Notes: generated by a model from the letters alone, not told the origin. A stretch of 36,038 nucleotides of DNA from JBGQOJ01 sp052119585 (GCF_052119585.1 NZ_JBGQOJ010000029.1:1-36038), one strand, 5' to 3'; positions 15,364-24,153 are shown, counted from the stretch's first letter. A program made the numbers and translations.

Positions 15364-16154
15364 TGGCACCCTCTGGCCAATGGGATGATCTTGCCCCGCG
15401 TCTGGTGACGGCGGTGGCGATGGTGGCAACGGGGCTGCTTGGCATCTGGCTGGGTGGCGTATGGTTTGCCGCGATGGTGTCGATCTGTTGCGGCGTGATG
15501 GTCTGGGAACTGGCGCGGATGGTTTCGCCCGAGCTGAAACGGCGGTCGTTCCTGCTGGGTGCCGGTGCGGCTGTCAGCCTTTGGGTGGCGGTTTATCTGC
15601 CGACGCTTCCGGGCTTTTTGCTGCTGATCGTTGTGCCCGCCGCCGGGTTTGCGATCATTCCAATGCAGCGGCGTCTGTTTGCCGCCTTTGCCTTTCTTAT
15701 TCTTGTTGCCGGGTTCGAGCTGATGGCGCTGCGCAGCGCATCGGGCATGCCCTGGCTGCTGTGGTTGGTGCTTGTCGTGGTGGCGACGGATATTTTCGGC
15801 TACTTCGGGGGGCGGATCATCGGCGGTCCAAAGCTTTGGGCGCGGGTCAGCCCCAAGAAAACATGGTCCGGTGCGGTGTCCGGCTGGATTGCGGCGGGCC
15901 TTGTCGGGCTGGTCTTCGCGCTGACATCCCATGCGGGGCTGTGGCTGGTGCCAGTGTCGGTGCTGTTGTCGATGGCCAGTCAGGTGGGCGACGTGGCCGA
16001 AAGCGCTGTGAAGCGCAAGATGGGGGTCAAGGACAGTTCCAACCTTTTGCCCGGCCATGGCGGCCTGTTCGACCGGTTCGACGGGCTGCTGGGGGCGGCG
16101 GTTTTGCTGCTGCTGATCGTGCAGTTCGTGGCGCTGCCGCTGACGGGCTTTTGA
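15363..16154 (+). CDS. cdsA: Phosphatidate cytidylyltransferase (CDP-diacylglycerol synthase)
   Basis: This 263-aa integral membrane protein has about seven or eight hydrophobic segments. The CDP-alcohol synthase signature is complete near the C-terminus: SAVKRKMGVKDSSNLLPGHG followed by GLFDRFD. It makes CDP-diacylglycerol from phosphatidic acid and CTP, the branch point for all phospholipids. The gene overlaps uppS by one base and ends 3 bp before dxr, so the three genes are surely co-transcribed. Confidence 0.96.
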   Translation: MAPSGQWDDLAPRLVTAVAMVATGLLGIWLGGVWFAAMVSICCGVMVWELARMVSPELKRRSFLLGAGAAVSLWVAVYLPTLPGFLLLIVVPAAGFAIIPMQRRLFAAFAFLILVAGFELMALRSASGMPWLLWLVLVVVATDIFGYFGGRIIGGPKLWARVSPKKTWSGAVSGWIAAGLVGLVFALTSHAGLWLVPVSVLLSMASQVGDVAESAVKRKMGVKDSSNLLPGHGGLFDRFDGLLGAAVLLLLIVQFVALPLTGF

Positions 16155-16157
16155 CGG

Positions 16158-17336
16158 ATGCGGCAGGTTTCTGTTTTCGGGTCCACCGGGTCCATCGGAC
16201 AAAACACCATTGATCTGATCCTGCGCGGCGACGAGGGCGAATACGGCGTCGAGGTTCTGACCGGCGGGCGCAATATCGACCTTTTGGCGCGACAGGCCCT
16301 TGCGGTCGGCGCAAAGCTTGCCGTGACCGCCTATGACGATTGCCTTGCGGGCTTGCGCGACGCGCTTGCCGGATCGGGAACCAAGGTGGCGGCGGGGCAG
16401 GGTGCCATTGCCGACGCCGCCGACCGTCCCGTCGATTGGATGATGTCCGCGATTGTGGGCGCGGCGGGGCTGGTGCCCGGTTTGCGCGCCCTGCGCCACG
16501 GCTCGACGCTGGCGCTTGCCAACAAGGAAAGCCTTGTCACTGCGGGCCCCCTGTTGATGGGCGAGGCGGCGCGGCACGAGGCAACAGTCCTGCCCGTTGA
16601 CAGCGAACATTCGGCGGTGTTTCAGGCGCTGGTGGGCGAGGATATGGACGCGGTCGAGCGGGTGATCATCACTGCGTCGGGCGGTGCGTTCCGCGACTGG
16701 CCGATGGAAAAACTGGCCGGTGCGACGCTGGAACAGGCCTCGAGCCACCCGAATTGGGCGATGGGCCAGCGGATTACGATCGACAGCGCGTCTATGTTCA
16801 ACAAGGCATTGGAACTAATTGAAACAAAAGAATACTTTGGCTTCAGACCTGACCAGATAGAGGTGCTTGTGCACCCTGAATCCCTGATCCATGCTCTTGT
16901 CGGTTTTGTTGATGGCGCGCTGATGGCCCATGTTGGCCCGCCCGATATGCGCCACGCGATCGGCTACGCGCTACATTGGCCCGAACGCCGGCGGCTGGGT
17001 GTCGAGCGGCTGGATCTGGCGCGGATCGGCGCGTTGCATTTCAGCGCGCCCGATGACGCCCGATACCCCGCATTGCGGCTGGCCCGTCAGGTTATGGCGA
17101 CAGGCGGCCTGTCCGGCGCGGCCTTTAACGCGGCCAAGGACGCGGCACTTGACGGCTTTATCGATGGCCGGCTGGGGTTTCTTGAAATGGCAGAGGTGGT
17201 CGAGACGGTGCTTGACCGGTTCGGGTCCGATTCCAGCCTTGGAAATGCCGAAGTTAACCTTGATAACGTCGTTCAAACAGACCATCTGGCAAGAAGGCGG
17301 GCAGACGAAGCGATCCGCCAAAAAAGACAGGCATAA
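16158..17336 (+). CDS. dxr: 1-deoxy-D-xylulose 5-phosphate reductoisomerase
   Basis: The 392-aa protein begins MRQVSVFGSTGSIGQNTIDL, the NADPH-binding motif. ANKESLVTAG, LPVDSEHSAVFQ, ITASGGAFRDW, SSHPNWAMGQRITIDSASMF and EVLVHPESLIHALVGFVDG form the metal, substrate and fosmidomycin-binding core. It catalyses the second step of the MEP pathway, DXP to MEP, supplying isoprenoid for UppS and MiaA. Oddly, bases about 16800-16910, which encode the conserved NKALELIETKEYFGFRP region, use AT-ending codons unlike the rest of the gene (16 of 38 third positions are G or C by hand count). Confidence 0.97.
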   Translation: MRQVSVFGSTGSIGQNTIDLILRGDEGEYGVEVLTGGRNIDLLARQALAVGAKLAVTAYDDCLAGLRDALAGSGTKVAAGQGAIADAADRPVDWMMSAIVGAAGLVPGLRALRHGSTLALANKESLVTAGPLLMGEAARHEATVLPVDSEHSAVFQALVGEDMDAVERVIITASGGAFRDWPMEKLAGATLEQASSHPNWAMGQRITIDSASMFNKALELIETKEYFGFRPDQIEVLVHPESLIHALVGFVDGALMAHVGPPDMRHAIGYALHWPERRRLGVERLDLARIGALHFSAPDDARYPALRLARQVMATGGLSGAAFNAAKDAALDGFIDGRLGFLEMAEVVETVLDRFGSDSSLGNAEVNLDNVVQTDHLARRRADEAIRQKRQA

Positions 17337-17348
17337 GGAATAGGTAAT

Positions 17349-18692
17349 TTGGATATTGTCGGATTGATCCCGTCGTTTGGCGGCTTTCTTTATACGATGG
17401 CGGCCTTTGTTGTGGCTCTTTCGATCATCGTGGCGATCCATGAATACGGGCACTATATCGTCGGGCGCTGGTGCGGCATCCACGCCGAGGTGTTTTCGCT
17501 GGGCTTTGGTCCGGTGATCTACTCGCGTGTCGATAAACGCGGCACGCGCTGGCAGGTGGCCCTGCTTCCCTTTGGGGGCTATGTGAAATTCCTGGGCGAT
17601 GCCGACGCGGCCAGCGGCAAGGATGCGGCGGCCATCGGGGCCTTGTCGCCAACCGACCGCCGCCGCAGCATGCACGCGGCCCCCTTGTGGGCGCGGGCGT
17701 CCACGGTTGCGGCCGGGCCTGTGTTCAACTTCATTTTGTCATTTTTGTTGTTCGGCGGCATGCTGTTGGCCCGTGGCGTGGCGGTCGATCCGCTGACCGT
17801 TGCGGAAATGCGGCCCATGCCTGCCTCTTTCGTGCAGGAATTGCAGGTCGGGGACCAGATCGTCGGCATCAACGGAACGACCGCGCCCAAGCTGGAAGAG
17901 TTCAACGATTTCATCAATGGTTTGCCGGTGCAGCCCGTTCTGGACTATACTGTCGTGCGCGATGGGCAGGAAACGACCGTGCGCGGTCCCTATCCGTTCC
18001 CGCCACTGATCGCGGGGCTTCAGCCGCAATCTGCCGCGATGGAGATCAAGCTTCAGGTCGGGGATGTGATTACCGCCGTCGATGGCACCCCGATTTTCGC
18101 CTTTAGCCAGTTGCAGACCGCAGTTGCAGAGTCCCAGGGGCGGGTTTTGATGCTGACCGTCGATCGCGACGGTGAAACGCTGGACTTCGCGCTTGCCCCG
18201 CGCCGCGTCGATCAACCGAACGCCGACGGCACCTTTCAGGAACGCTGGATGTTCGGCGTCGAGGGCGGGTTGATGTTCGAGGCCAAGACCGTGACGCCCG
18301 GCGTCTGGCAGGCGGCGCAGGGCGCAGTGATGCAGACCTATTTGATTGTCCGGTCCAGCATTTCGGGGCTGTATCACATGATTACCGGTGCGATCAGCTC
18401 TTGTAACCTGACCGGCCCGATCGGGATCGCTCAGGCGTCCGGCGATATGGCCAGTCAGGGCGCGGGCAGCTTTATCCGCTTTGTCGCGCTGCTGTCGACT
18501 GCGGTCGGGCTGTTGAACCTGTTTCCGATCCCGGTTCTGGATGGCGGGCACCTTGTGTTTCACGCCTACGAGGCCGTGACCGGCAAACCGCCAAGTGACG
18601 GTGCGCTGCGGGTGCTGATGGGGGCGGGGCTGGCGCTTTTGCTTAGCCTGATGCTGTTCGCGGTGTCGAACGACCTGTTCCTTTGCCCTTGA
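17349..18692 (+). CDS. rseP: Site-2 intramembrane zinc protease RseP
   Basis: The 447-aa protein reads from a TTG at 17349 with an AAGGAATAGG ribosome site upstream. The HExxH zinc site is H31-E32-Y-G-H35 in the first membrane helix. A second membrane segment follows FNFILSFLLFGGMLL. Two PDZ-like regions occupy roughly residues 140-290. The third zinc ligand region is FPIPVLDGGHLVFHAYEAVTGKP. RseP cleaves membrane-bound anti-sigma factors and leftover signal peptides. It sits 12 bp after dxr and upstream of bamA, the usual placement linking envelope stress control with outer-membrane assembly. The C-terminus ends in a final helix. Confidence 0.95.
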   Translation: MDIVGLIPSFGGFLYTMAAFVVALSIIVAIHEYGHYIVGRWCGIHAEVFSLGFGPVIYSRVDKRGTRWQVALLPFGGYVKFLGDADAASGKDAAAIGALSPTDRRRSMHAAPLWARASTVAAGPVFNFILSFLLFGGMLLARGVAVDPLTVAEMRPMPASFVQELQVGDQIVGINGTTAPKLEEFNDFINGLPVQPVLDYTVVRDGQETTVRGPYPFPPLIAGLQPQSAAMEIKLQVGDVITAVDGTPIFAFSQLQTAVAESQGRVLMLTVDRDGETLDFALAPRRVDQPNADGTFQERWMFGVEGGLMFEAKTVTPGVWQAAQGAVMQTYLIVRSSISGLYHMITGAISSCNLTGPIGIAQASGDMASQGAGSFIRFVALLSTAVGLLNLFPIPVLDGGHLVFHAYEAVTGKPPSDGALRVLMGAGLALLLSLMLFAVSNDLFLCP

Positions 18693-18700
18693 AAATGGCC

Positions 18701-18723
18701 TTCCCCCGGAAAATCCGGGGGAA
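18701..18723 (+). terminator. Hairpin after rseP
   Basis: TTCCCCCGG (18701-18709) pairs with CCGGGGGAA (18715-18723) around a 5-base loop, starting 9 bp after the rseP stop. There is no clear T run, so it may be a weak terminator or a processing and stability hairpin separating rseP from bamA expression. Confidence 0.5.
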
Positions 18724-18802
18724 TTCGGCTGGAATGCCAAATTGATGCCACAATCTCTGGCTATGGACGTATCCAACGTCGTCAAAGGTTCGGGGCATTG
18801 AA

Positions 18803-18928
18803 ATGCAAACCATTCATAGCGGATATCGCGGTCTCTCGCTTCTGGTTGATCTCAACTGGGATCGTATCCTGTATCTGGCGACCATCGTGTTCGCACTATG
18901 CGCCGGCGCGTTCTTCGGCTCGCTGTAA
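18803..18928 (+). CDS. Small single-span membrane protein, 41 aa, unrecognised
   Basis: An ATG at 18803 opens a 41-codon frame ending TAA at 18926-18928, between rseP and bamA. The product starts MQTIHSGYRGLSLLVDLNWD and ends in a hydrophobic segment (about 22-41) with small residues, closing AGAFFGSL. The polar N-terminus and single C-terminal helix suggest an inner-membrane microprotein. I have an impression of similar short proteins in related genomes but cannot confirm it. The ribosome site is weak. Codon use fits the neighbours and the composition is not random, which is why I list it. The function is unknown. Its location suggests envelope biogenesis, but that is only inference. Confidence 0.55.
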   Translation: MQTIHSGYRGLSLLVDLNWDRILYLATIVFALCAGAFFGSL

Positions 18929-19000
18929 TCCGATCTTTCCCAAATTAAATGTCACTTTGGCAACTTTTTCGGAAAATTCCGCAAGGGTGGTCCGCGCCTT

Positions 19001-19029
19001 TTGACAAGGCAGGTTAATCCCGCTAGGCA
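19001..19029 (+). promoter_or_regulatory. Candidate promoter of bamA
   Basis: A perfect TTGACA (19001-19006), a 17-bp spacer and TAGGCA (19024-19029) lie about 35 bp before the likely bamA start. This matches the layout found upstream of the CAT tRNA gene. It would allow bamA-skp-fabZ-lpxA-lpxI-lpxB to be transcribed separately from rseP. Confidence 0.5.
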
Positions 19030-19063
19030 ATGTTTAATCTTGGGTTTAACGCGGATGGATTTC

Positions 19064-21403
19064 ATGACTGTATTGTGTGCAATGAGACGGTTTCTAATCG
19101 CACGGGTATTGCCAGGGTCCAGGGTCTTGGCCGGAACGGTTTTCTTAGCCTTTGCAACGACTTCAGCCTTTGTTCCGACACAGGCACACGCGCAGCAATA
19201 TACGATCACCGACGTGCGGATCGAAGGAAACCAGCGGGTCGAGCCGGCGACAATCCTGACCTATGCAGGAATCGCCAGGGGGCAGACATTGTCTGCCGGC
19301 CAGTTGAATGACGCCTACCAACGGATTATGAACTCTGGTCTGTTCGAGACGGTCCAGATGACGCCTCAGGGCAATTCTCTTTTGATTACCGTCAAGGAAT
19401 TCCCGACCATCAACCGCATCGCCATCGAGGGCAACGCGCGCCTGAAGGACGAACCGCTTCTGGCGCTGCTGCGATCGCAGTCGCGCCGCGTGTACAGCCC
19501 GACCGTTGCCGAGGCGGATGCCGCCGCGATCGTCGAGGTTTACAGCCAGCAGGGCAGGATCGCAGCAACGGTCGAGCCGCGGATCATCCGCCGTTCAGAT
19601 AATCGCGTCGATCTGGTGTTTCAGGTCAAGGAGGGCAAGGTTGTCGAGGTTCAGCGCATCAGCTTCGTTGGCAACCGCGCCTATTCCGACAGCCGTCTGC
19701 GCCGCGTTCTGGGCACGAAACAGGCGGGCCTTTTGCGCGCCATCATCAAAAGCGATACCTTCGTCGCCGACCGGATCGAGTTCGACAAGCAGGTTCTGCG
19801 AGATTTTTACCTGTCGCGCGGCTATGTCGATTTCCAGACGCTGTCGGTGGCATCGGAAGTCGCAAGAGAGCGTGACGGGTTCTTCGTCACCTTCAACGTG
19901 CGTGAAGGCCAGCAGTTCAAGTTCGGCAATATCACGGCCTCCAGCGATCTGGCCGATGTGGACGCGCAAGAGTTTCTGGCGATTGCAGACATCAAGCCGG
20001 GCAGCATTTACAACCCCGGCGTCGTCGACAACACCATCGCGCGGATGGAACGGCTTGCGCTTCAGAAAAGCCTGAATTTCATTCGGGTAGAGCCGCGCGT
20101 GACCCGCAACGAACGCAACCTGACGCTGGATATTGACTTCGTTCTGTCCCGTGGCCCGCGTGTTTTCGTCGAACGGATCGACATCGAGGGCAACAACACC
20201 ACGCTTGACCGTGTGGTTCGCCGCCAGTTCAAAATCGTCGAGGGCGACCCCTTTAATCCACGCGAAATCCGCGAAAGCGCCGAACGCATCCGTGCGCTGG
20301 GGTTCTTTGCGTCGACGGACGTGAAGGCGAATGAGGGCAGCAGCGCCAATCAGGTAGTGGTTGATGTCAACGTCGAAGAGCAGCCTACGGGAACACTTGG
20401 TTTCGGGGCCAGCTATGGTGTCGATCAGGGCATCGGCCTGACGGTCAACTTCTCCGAGCGGAACTTTCTGGGGCGCGGGCAGGGGCTGTCGTTTGCGGCC
20501 TCTATCGGGACTGACAACGGCAACGGGTCGTTCGTGTTCAGTGAACCAGCGCTTTTGGGCCGCGACCTGCTGTTCCGCCTTAGCCTTGGCTATTCGGAAT
20601 CCCAGCAGGATGACGCCTTTTATGACACGCGGTCCCTTAGCCTTAGCCCATCGATAGAGTTCCCCGTATCCGAGAACGGCCGTCTTGGCCTGCGCTATTC
20701 CATCGGACAGGCGGAAATTTCGAATGTGACCACGTCCAGTTCGACAATCATTCAGGCAGATTCGGGCAAACGGACCACAAGTGCGCTTGGCTATACCTAC
20801 ACCTATGAAACCCGCCGTTCGGGCCTGAACCCGGCTGCGGGGATCGTTCTGCGGTTCGGTCAGGATTTTGCCGGTGCCGGTGGCGACGCGAAATATGTCC
20901 GGACCTCTGTTCAGTTGGGGGCCGAAACCTCTGTCCTGAACGAGGATGTCAACCTGCGCGCCCAGCTTGAAGGCGGCGCGGTCAACATGATCTCGGGGGA
21001 CAGCCGCATCACCGACCGGTTCTTCATGAACGGATCGACCATGCGCGGCTTCAGCCAGAACGGCATCGGTCCCCGCGATCTGACGGCTGCCAATCAGGAC
21101 GCGCTTGGCGGCAACTACTTTGCAGTTGCCCGGTTCGAGGCAGAGTTCCCCGTGGGCCTGCCCGAAGAGTATGGCCTGACCGGTGGCGTGTTCTTTGATG
21201 TGGGGTCTGTCTGGGGTCTGGACAACACCGCAGGGTCCGGTGGACCTGTCGATGACACGGCGCATCTGCGCTCTGCGATTGGGGTGTCGGTGTTCTGGAC
21301 AACCGGTATCGGTCCGTTGCGCTTCAACTTCTCGAAGGCGCTGCAGAAGGAAAGCTATGATAAAGAGCAATCCTTCGACCTGACCATTTCGACCCAGTTC
21401 TGA
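19064..21403 (+). CDS. bamA: Outer-membrane assembly factor BamA (Omp85)
   Basis: The protein is 779 aa if started at the ATG at 19064. In-frame ATGs at 19055 and 19082 are alternatives, and 19064 has the better upstream GGATGGA. A signal peptide ends near AQAHAQQ. Five POTRA domains (roughly 30-430) begin YTITDVRIEGNQRVEPATIL. The C-terminal beta-barrel includes FSERNFLGRGQGLS, the lid-loop MRGF motif and the terminal aromatic in TISTQF. BamA folds and inserts outer-membrane proteins with lipoprotein partners. It is followed 2 bp later by skp, its periplasmic chaperone partner. Confidence 0.97.
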   Translation: MTVLCAMRRFLIARVLPGSRVLAGTVFLAFATTSAFVPTQAHAQQYTITDVRIEGNQRVEPATILTYAGIARGQTLSAGQLNDAYQRIMNSGLFETVQMTPQGNSLLITVKEFPTINRIAIEGNARLKDEPLLALLRSQSRRVYSPTVAEADAAAIVEVYSQQGRIAATVEPRIIRRSDNRVDLVFQVKEGKVVEVQRISFVGNRAYSDSRLRRVLGTKQAGLLRAIIKSDTFVADRIEFDKQVLRDFYLSRGYVDFQTLSVASEVARERDGFFVTFNVREGQQFKFGNITASSDLADVDAQEFLAIADIKPGSIYNPGVVDNTIARMERLALQKSLNFIRVEPRVTRNERNLTLDIDFVLSRGPRVFVERIDIEGNNTTLDRVVRRQFKIVEGDPFNPREIRESAERIRALGFFASTDVKANEGSSANQVVVDVNVEEQPTGTLGFGASYGVDQGIGLTVNFSERNFLGRGQGLSFAASIGTDNGNGSFVFSEPALLGRDLLFRLSLGYSESQQDDAFYDTRSLSLSPSIEFPVSENGRLGLRYSIGQAEISNVTTSSSTIIQADSGKRTTSALGYTYTYETRRSGLNPAAGIVLRFGQDFAGAGGDAKYVRTSVQLGAETSVLNEDVNLRAQLEGGAVNMISGDSRITDRFFMNGSTMRGFSQNGIGPRDLTAANQDALGGNYFAVARFEAEFPVGLPEEYGLTGGVFFDVGSVWGLDNTAGSGGPVDDTAHLRSAIGVSVFWTTGIGPLRFNFSKALQKESYDKEQSFDLTISTQF

Positions 21404-21405
21404 TC

Positions 21406-22008
21406 ATGCGGGCCGGCATCACAAAGGCGGTGGCGTTTTGCGTCACCGCTTTTTTTGCAACGGCAGGTCTTGCGCAGACTACCCAAAGCGTCCCGTTTCT
21501 GACGCTTGATCAGGATCTGGTGTTTTCGACCTCTCTTTACGGTTTGCGCGTCACGACCGAGCTGGAGCAGGAGGCAATCGCCCTTGCCGCCGAAAACCGC
21601 AAGATAGAGGCGGACCTGACCCGCGAAGAGAGAGAGCTGACCGAAAAGCGCCCCGGCCTGTCGGCCGATGCATTCCGGACGCTTGCCGATGCCTTTGATC
21701 AAAAGGTGCAGGGAATCCGCACCGCGCAGGACGCCAAATCGCGCGATCTGGGCCGCAGGCGTGATGAGGAGCGGCAGCAGTTCTTTAACCGCGCCCTGCC
21801 GATGCTTGCCAATCTGGTGCGCGAAAGGGGTGCTGTCGCAATTCTGGACAAGCGGGCGATCTTTCTGGCGGCGGAAGCGATAGATATCACCGACGCGGCA
21901 ATCGCGCGGATCAATGCGGAACTTGGCGATGGCACCACAATTGCGCCGCAGCCCCAGTCGGTTGATCCAGACGCGCCGGTCCCGGTTCCGCCAGCGCCGA
22001 GGCCCTAG
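21406..22008 (+). CDS. skp: Periplasmic chaperone Skp/OmpH
   Basis: The 200-aa protein has a signal peptide (about 1-23, ending GLAQ). A long alpha-helical region rich in Glu, Arg, Lys and Ala follows (about 50-150), which should form the coiled-coil tentacles of Skp. The segment VPFLTLDQDLVFSTSLYG corresponds to the start of the OmpH domain. Near the C-terminus are GAVAILDKRAIFLAAEAIDITDAAIARIN, typical of the family, and a proline-rich tail. It holds unfolded outer-membrane proteins for BamA, whose gene is 2 bp upstream. In enterobacteria lpxD would follow; here fabZ follows instead. Confidence 0.9.
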   Translation: MRAGITKAVAFCVTAFFATAGLAQTTQSVPFLTLDQDLVFSTSLYGLRVTTELEQEAIALAAENRKIEADLTREERELTEKRPGLSADAFRTLADAFDQKVQGIRTAQDAKSRDLGRRRDEERQQFFNRALPMLANLVRERGAVAILDKRAIFLAAEAIDITDAAIARINAELGDGTTIAPQPQSVDPDAPVPVPPAPRP

Positions 22009-22078
22009 CGGCCTCTCTTGCCGAAACCCGCCTGACTTGTTACTCGTTTCAGAACACAAAAAGATAAGGAACGGGTAT

Positions 22079-22540
22079 ATGACAGACTTGCCGACCACCG
22101 CAGATATCGACCTGATCAAGCGCCTGATCCCGCACCGCTACCCGTTTCTTCTGGTGGATAAGGTCCGCGACATCGTGCACGGGGTCTCTGCCGTCGGCGT
22201 CAAGAACGTCACTTTCAACGAGCCTCATTTTCAGGGGCATTTCCCAAGCACCCCGATCATGCCCGGCGTCACCATCATCGAGGCCATGGCGCAGACCGCT
22301 GCCGTCATGGTCGGCGTAAGCATGGATATGGCCGACAAGAATATGCTGGTGTATTTCATGGCAATCGACGCCTGCAAATTCCGCCGCAAGGTGGTTCCGG
22401 GCGATGTGCTGGAAATGAGCATTACGGTCACTCGCGGCAAACCGGGGGCCAAGGTCTGGCGGTTCCACGGGGTCGGGACGGTCGAGGGAGAGGTTGCGGC
22501 CGAGGCCGACTTCACCGCCATGATGGACCTTCAGGGGTAG
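22079..22540 (+). CDS. fabZ: (3R)-hydroxyacyl-ACP dehydratase
   Basis: The 153-aa protein starts at the ATG at 22079 with AAGGAA upstream. The longer in-frame extension overlaps skp and is rejected. Hot-dog fold motifs are LIPHRYPFLLVDKV, His54 in FQGHFPSTPIMPG and Glu68 in TIIEAMAQ, the catalytic pair. The enzyme dehydrates beta-hydroxyacyl-ACP in fatty acid elongation and competes with LpxA for hydroxyacyl-ACP, so its presence beside lpxA is meaningful. It ends 3 bp before lpxA. Confidence 0.97.
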   Translation: MTDLPTTADIDLIKRLIPHRYPFLLVDKVRDIVHGVSAVGVKNVTFNEPHFQGHFPSTPIMPGVTIIEAMAQTAAVMVGVSMDMADKNMLVYFMAIDACKFRRKVVPGDVLEMSITVTRGKPGAKVWRFHGVGTVEGEVAAEADFTAMMDLQG

Positions 22541-22543
22541 CCC

Positions 22544-23341
22544 ATGACGATTGATCCCAGCGCCACGATCCACCCCAGCGCAGTCATTGAACCCGGTGCG
22601 TTTATTGGTGCCGGTTGCGCGGTCGGCCCGTTTTGCGTGGTTGGTCCCAAGGTCGTGCTGCATGACCGCGTGATTCTGAAAAGCCATGTGGTTGTGGCGG
22701 GGCGCACCGATATCGGTGACGAGACGGTGATCTTCCCCTTCGCCTCGATCGGGGAAATCCCGCAAGATCTGAAATTCAAGGGCGAAGACACGCAGTTGAT
22801 CATCGGCAAACGCAACCGTATCCGCGAAGGCGTCACCATGAACACCGGCACTGAGGGCGGCGGCGGCATCACCCGCGTTGGCGACGACTGCCTGTTCATG
22901 ACCGGCGCCCATGTCGGCCATGACGTCATCGTCGGCAACAAGGTGGTTATGGCCAATCAGGCGGCGCTGGCCGGGCATTGTATCGTGTCCGACGACGTGA
23001 TCATCGGCGGCCTGTCGGGCATCCACCAGTTTGTCCGTCTGGGGCGCGGCGCGATCATCGGCGCGGTGACCATGGTCACCAATGACGTCATCCCCTACGG
23101 CCTTGTGCAGGGGCCACGCGGCGCATTGGACGGGCTGAACCTTGTCGGGTTGAAACGGCGCGGCGTAGCGCGGTCCGATATCACGGCGCTGCGGGCGGCC
23201 TACCAGATGTTGGCGCAGGGCGACGGTGCCTTTCAGGAACGCGCGGCGCGACTGGGCGAGGAAACCGACAGCGCCTATGTGTCGGAAATTGTGAACTTCA
23301 TCCTTGGGGCGTCCGATCGGTCGTTCCTGACGCCAAGCTGA
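22544..23341 (+). CDS. lpxA: UDP-N-acetylglucosamine acyltransferase
   Basis: This 265-aa left-handed beta-helix protein has hexapeptide repeats from residue 4 (IHPSAVIEPGAFIGAGCAVG) onward. Catalytic and binding landmarks are GAHVGHDVIVGNKVVMANQAALAGHC, with the active-site His, and the C-terminal helical bundle. It transfers hydroxyacyl from ACP to UDP-GlcNAc, the first step of lipid A synthesis, as a cytoplasmic trimer. It overlaps lpxI by one base (TGATG). Confidence 0.97.
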   Translation: MTIDPSATIHPSAVIEPGAFIGAGCAVGPFCVVGPKVVLHDRVILKSHVVVAGRTDIGDETVIFPFASIGEIPQDLKFKGEDTQLIIGKRNRIREGVTMNTGTEGGGGITRVGDDCLFMTGAHVGHDVIVGNKVVMANQAALAGHCIVSDDVIIGGLSGIHQFVRLGRGAIIGAVTMVTNDVIPYGLVQGPRGALDGLNLVGLKRRGVARSDITALRAAYQMLAQGDGAFQERAARLGEETDSAYVSEIVNFILGASDRSFLTPS

Positions 23342-24153
23342 TGGCGCATCTTGCGATGATCGCGGGGCAGGGTGATCTGCCCGCAGCCCTTGCTGCCGCC
23401 CTCGACGTCTCGGCGACGCCGTTCGTGCTATGCGAACTGGACGGGTTTCAGGCACAGGGGCTGGACAACCGCCCGGTCGAGCGTTTCCGGATCGAGCATC
23501 TCGGTTCGTTTCTGGCGGGCCTGACCGCGCGGGGCGTGACCGAGGTGGTCTTTGCCGGTGCGGTGCGCCGCCCCGCGATTGACCCGACCCGGATCGACGC
23601 GGCGACCTTGCCGTTGGTGCCGCGGATGATGGCGGCCCTGCAGGCGGGCGACGATGCCGCGCTGCGCACGGTGATTGCGATGTTCGAGGAGGCGGGCCTG
23701 ACCATCCGGGCGCCGCACCGGATTGCGCCCGCCCTGCTGCCCGCAGCGGGTGTGCTGACACAGACCCGCCCGAACGAGGCGCATCGGCGCGACGCGCTGC
23801 GCGGTGCCGATATCGTTGCCGCCCTCTCTGCCGCCGATATTGGCCAGTCGTGCATTGTGGCCGGTGGTCAGGCTTTGGCCGTCGAGGCCCTGCCGGGCAC
23901 CGACTGGATGATCAGGTCGCTCGGCTCCCGCGCGCCGTCGCTGCCCACGGGCGGCCTTCTGTACAAGGCACCGAAGGTGGCGCAGGATCGACGTATCGAC
24001 CTGCCCACCATTGGTCCGGATACCGTTCGGGCCGCAGCACAGGCCGGGCTGGAGGGCATCGTGATTGATGCGGGCGGCGTTATGGTTCTGGACCAGGCAG
24101 GGTGCATAGAAATCGCCGATGACGCGGGCCTTTTCCTTTGGGTGCGCGACTGA
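23341..24153 (+). CDS. lpxI: UDP-2,3-diacylglucosamine pyrophosphatase, LpxI type (DUF1009)
   Basis: The 270-aa protein begins LAMIAGQGDLPAALAAAL, the N-terminal motif of the LpxI family, and contains GAVRRPAIDPTRID. The C-terminal catalytic domain has KAPKVAQDRRIDLPTIGPDTV and GIVIDAGGVMVLD. LpxI hydrolyses UDP-diacylglucosamine to lipid X and UMP, replacing the unrelated LpxH of enterobacteria. It overlaps lpxA and lpxB by one base each, fitting its role between those two steps, apart from LpxC and LpxD, which are encoded elsewhere. Confidence 0.93.
   Translation: MAHLAMIAGQGDLPAALAAALDVSATPFVLCELDGFQAQGLDNRPVERFRIEHLGSFLAGLTARGVTEVVFAGAVRRPAIDPTRIDAATLPLVPRMMAALQAGDDAALRTVIAMFEEAGLTIRAPHRIAPALLPAAGVLTQTRPNEAHRRDALRGADIVAALSAADIGQSCIVAGGQALAVEALPGTDWMIRSLGSRAPSLPTGGLLYKAPKVAQDRRIDLPTIGPDTVRAAAQAGLEGIVIDAGGVMVLDQAGCIEIADDAGLFLWVRD

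Noticed and set aside
20911..21327. Minus-strand ORFs opposite the BamA barrel
   Set aside because: They are shadow frames without start signals or motifs, and bamA on the plus strand explains the region fully.
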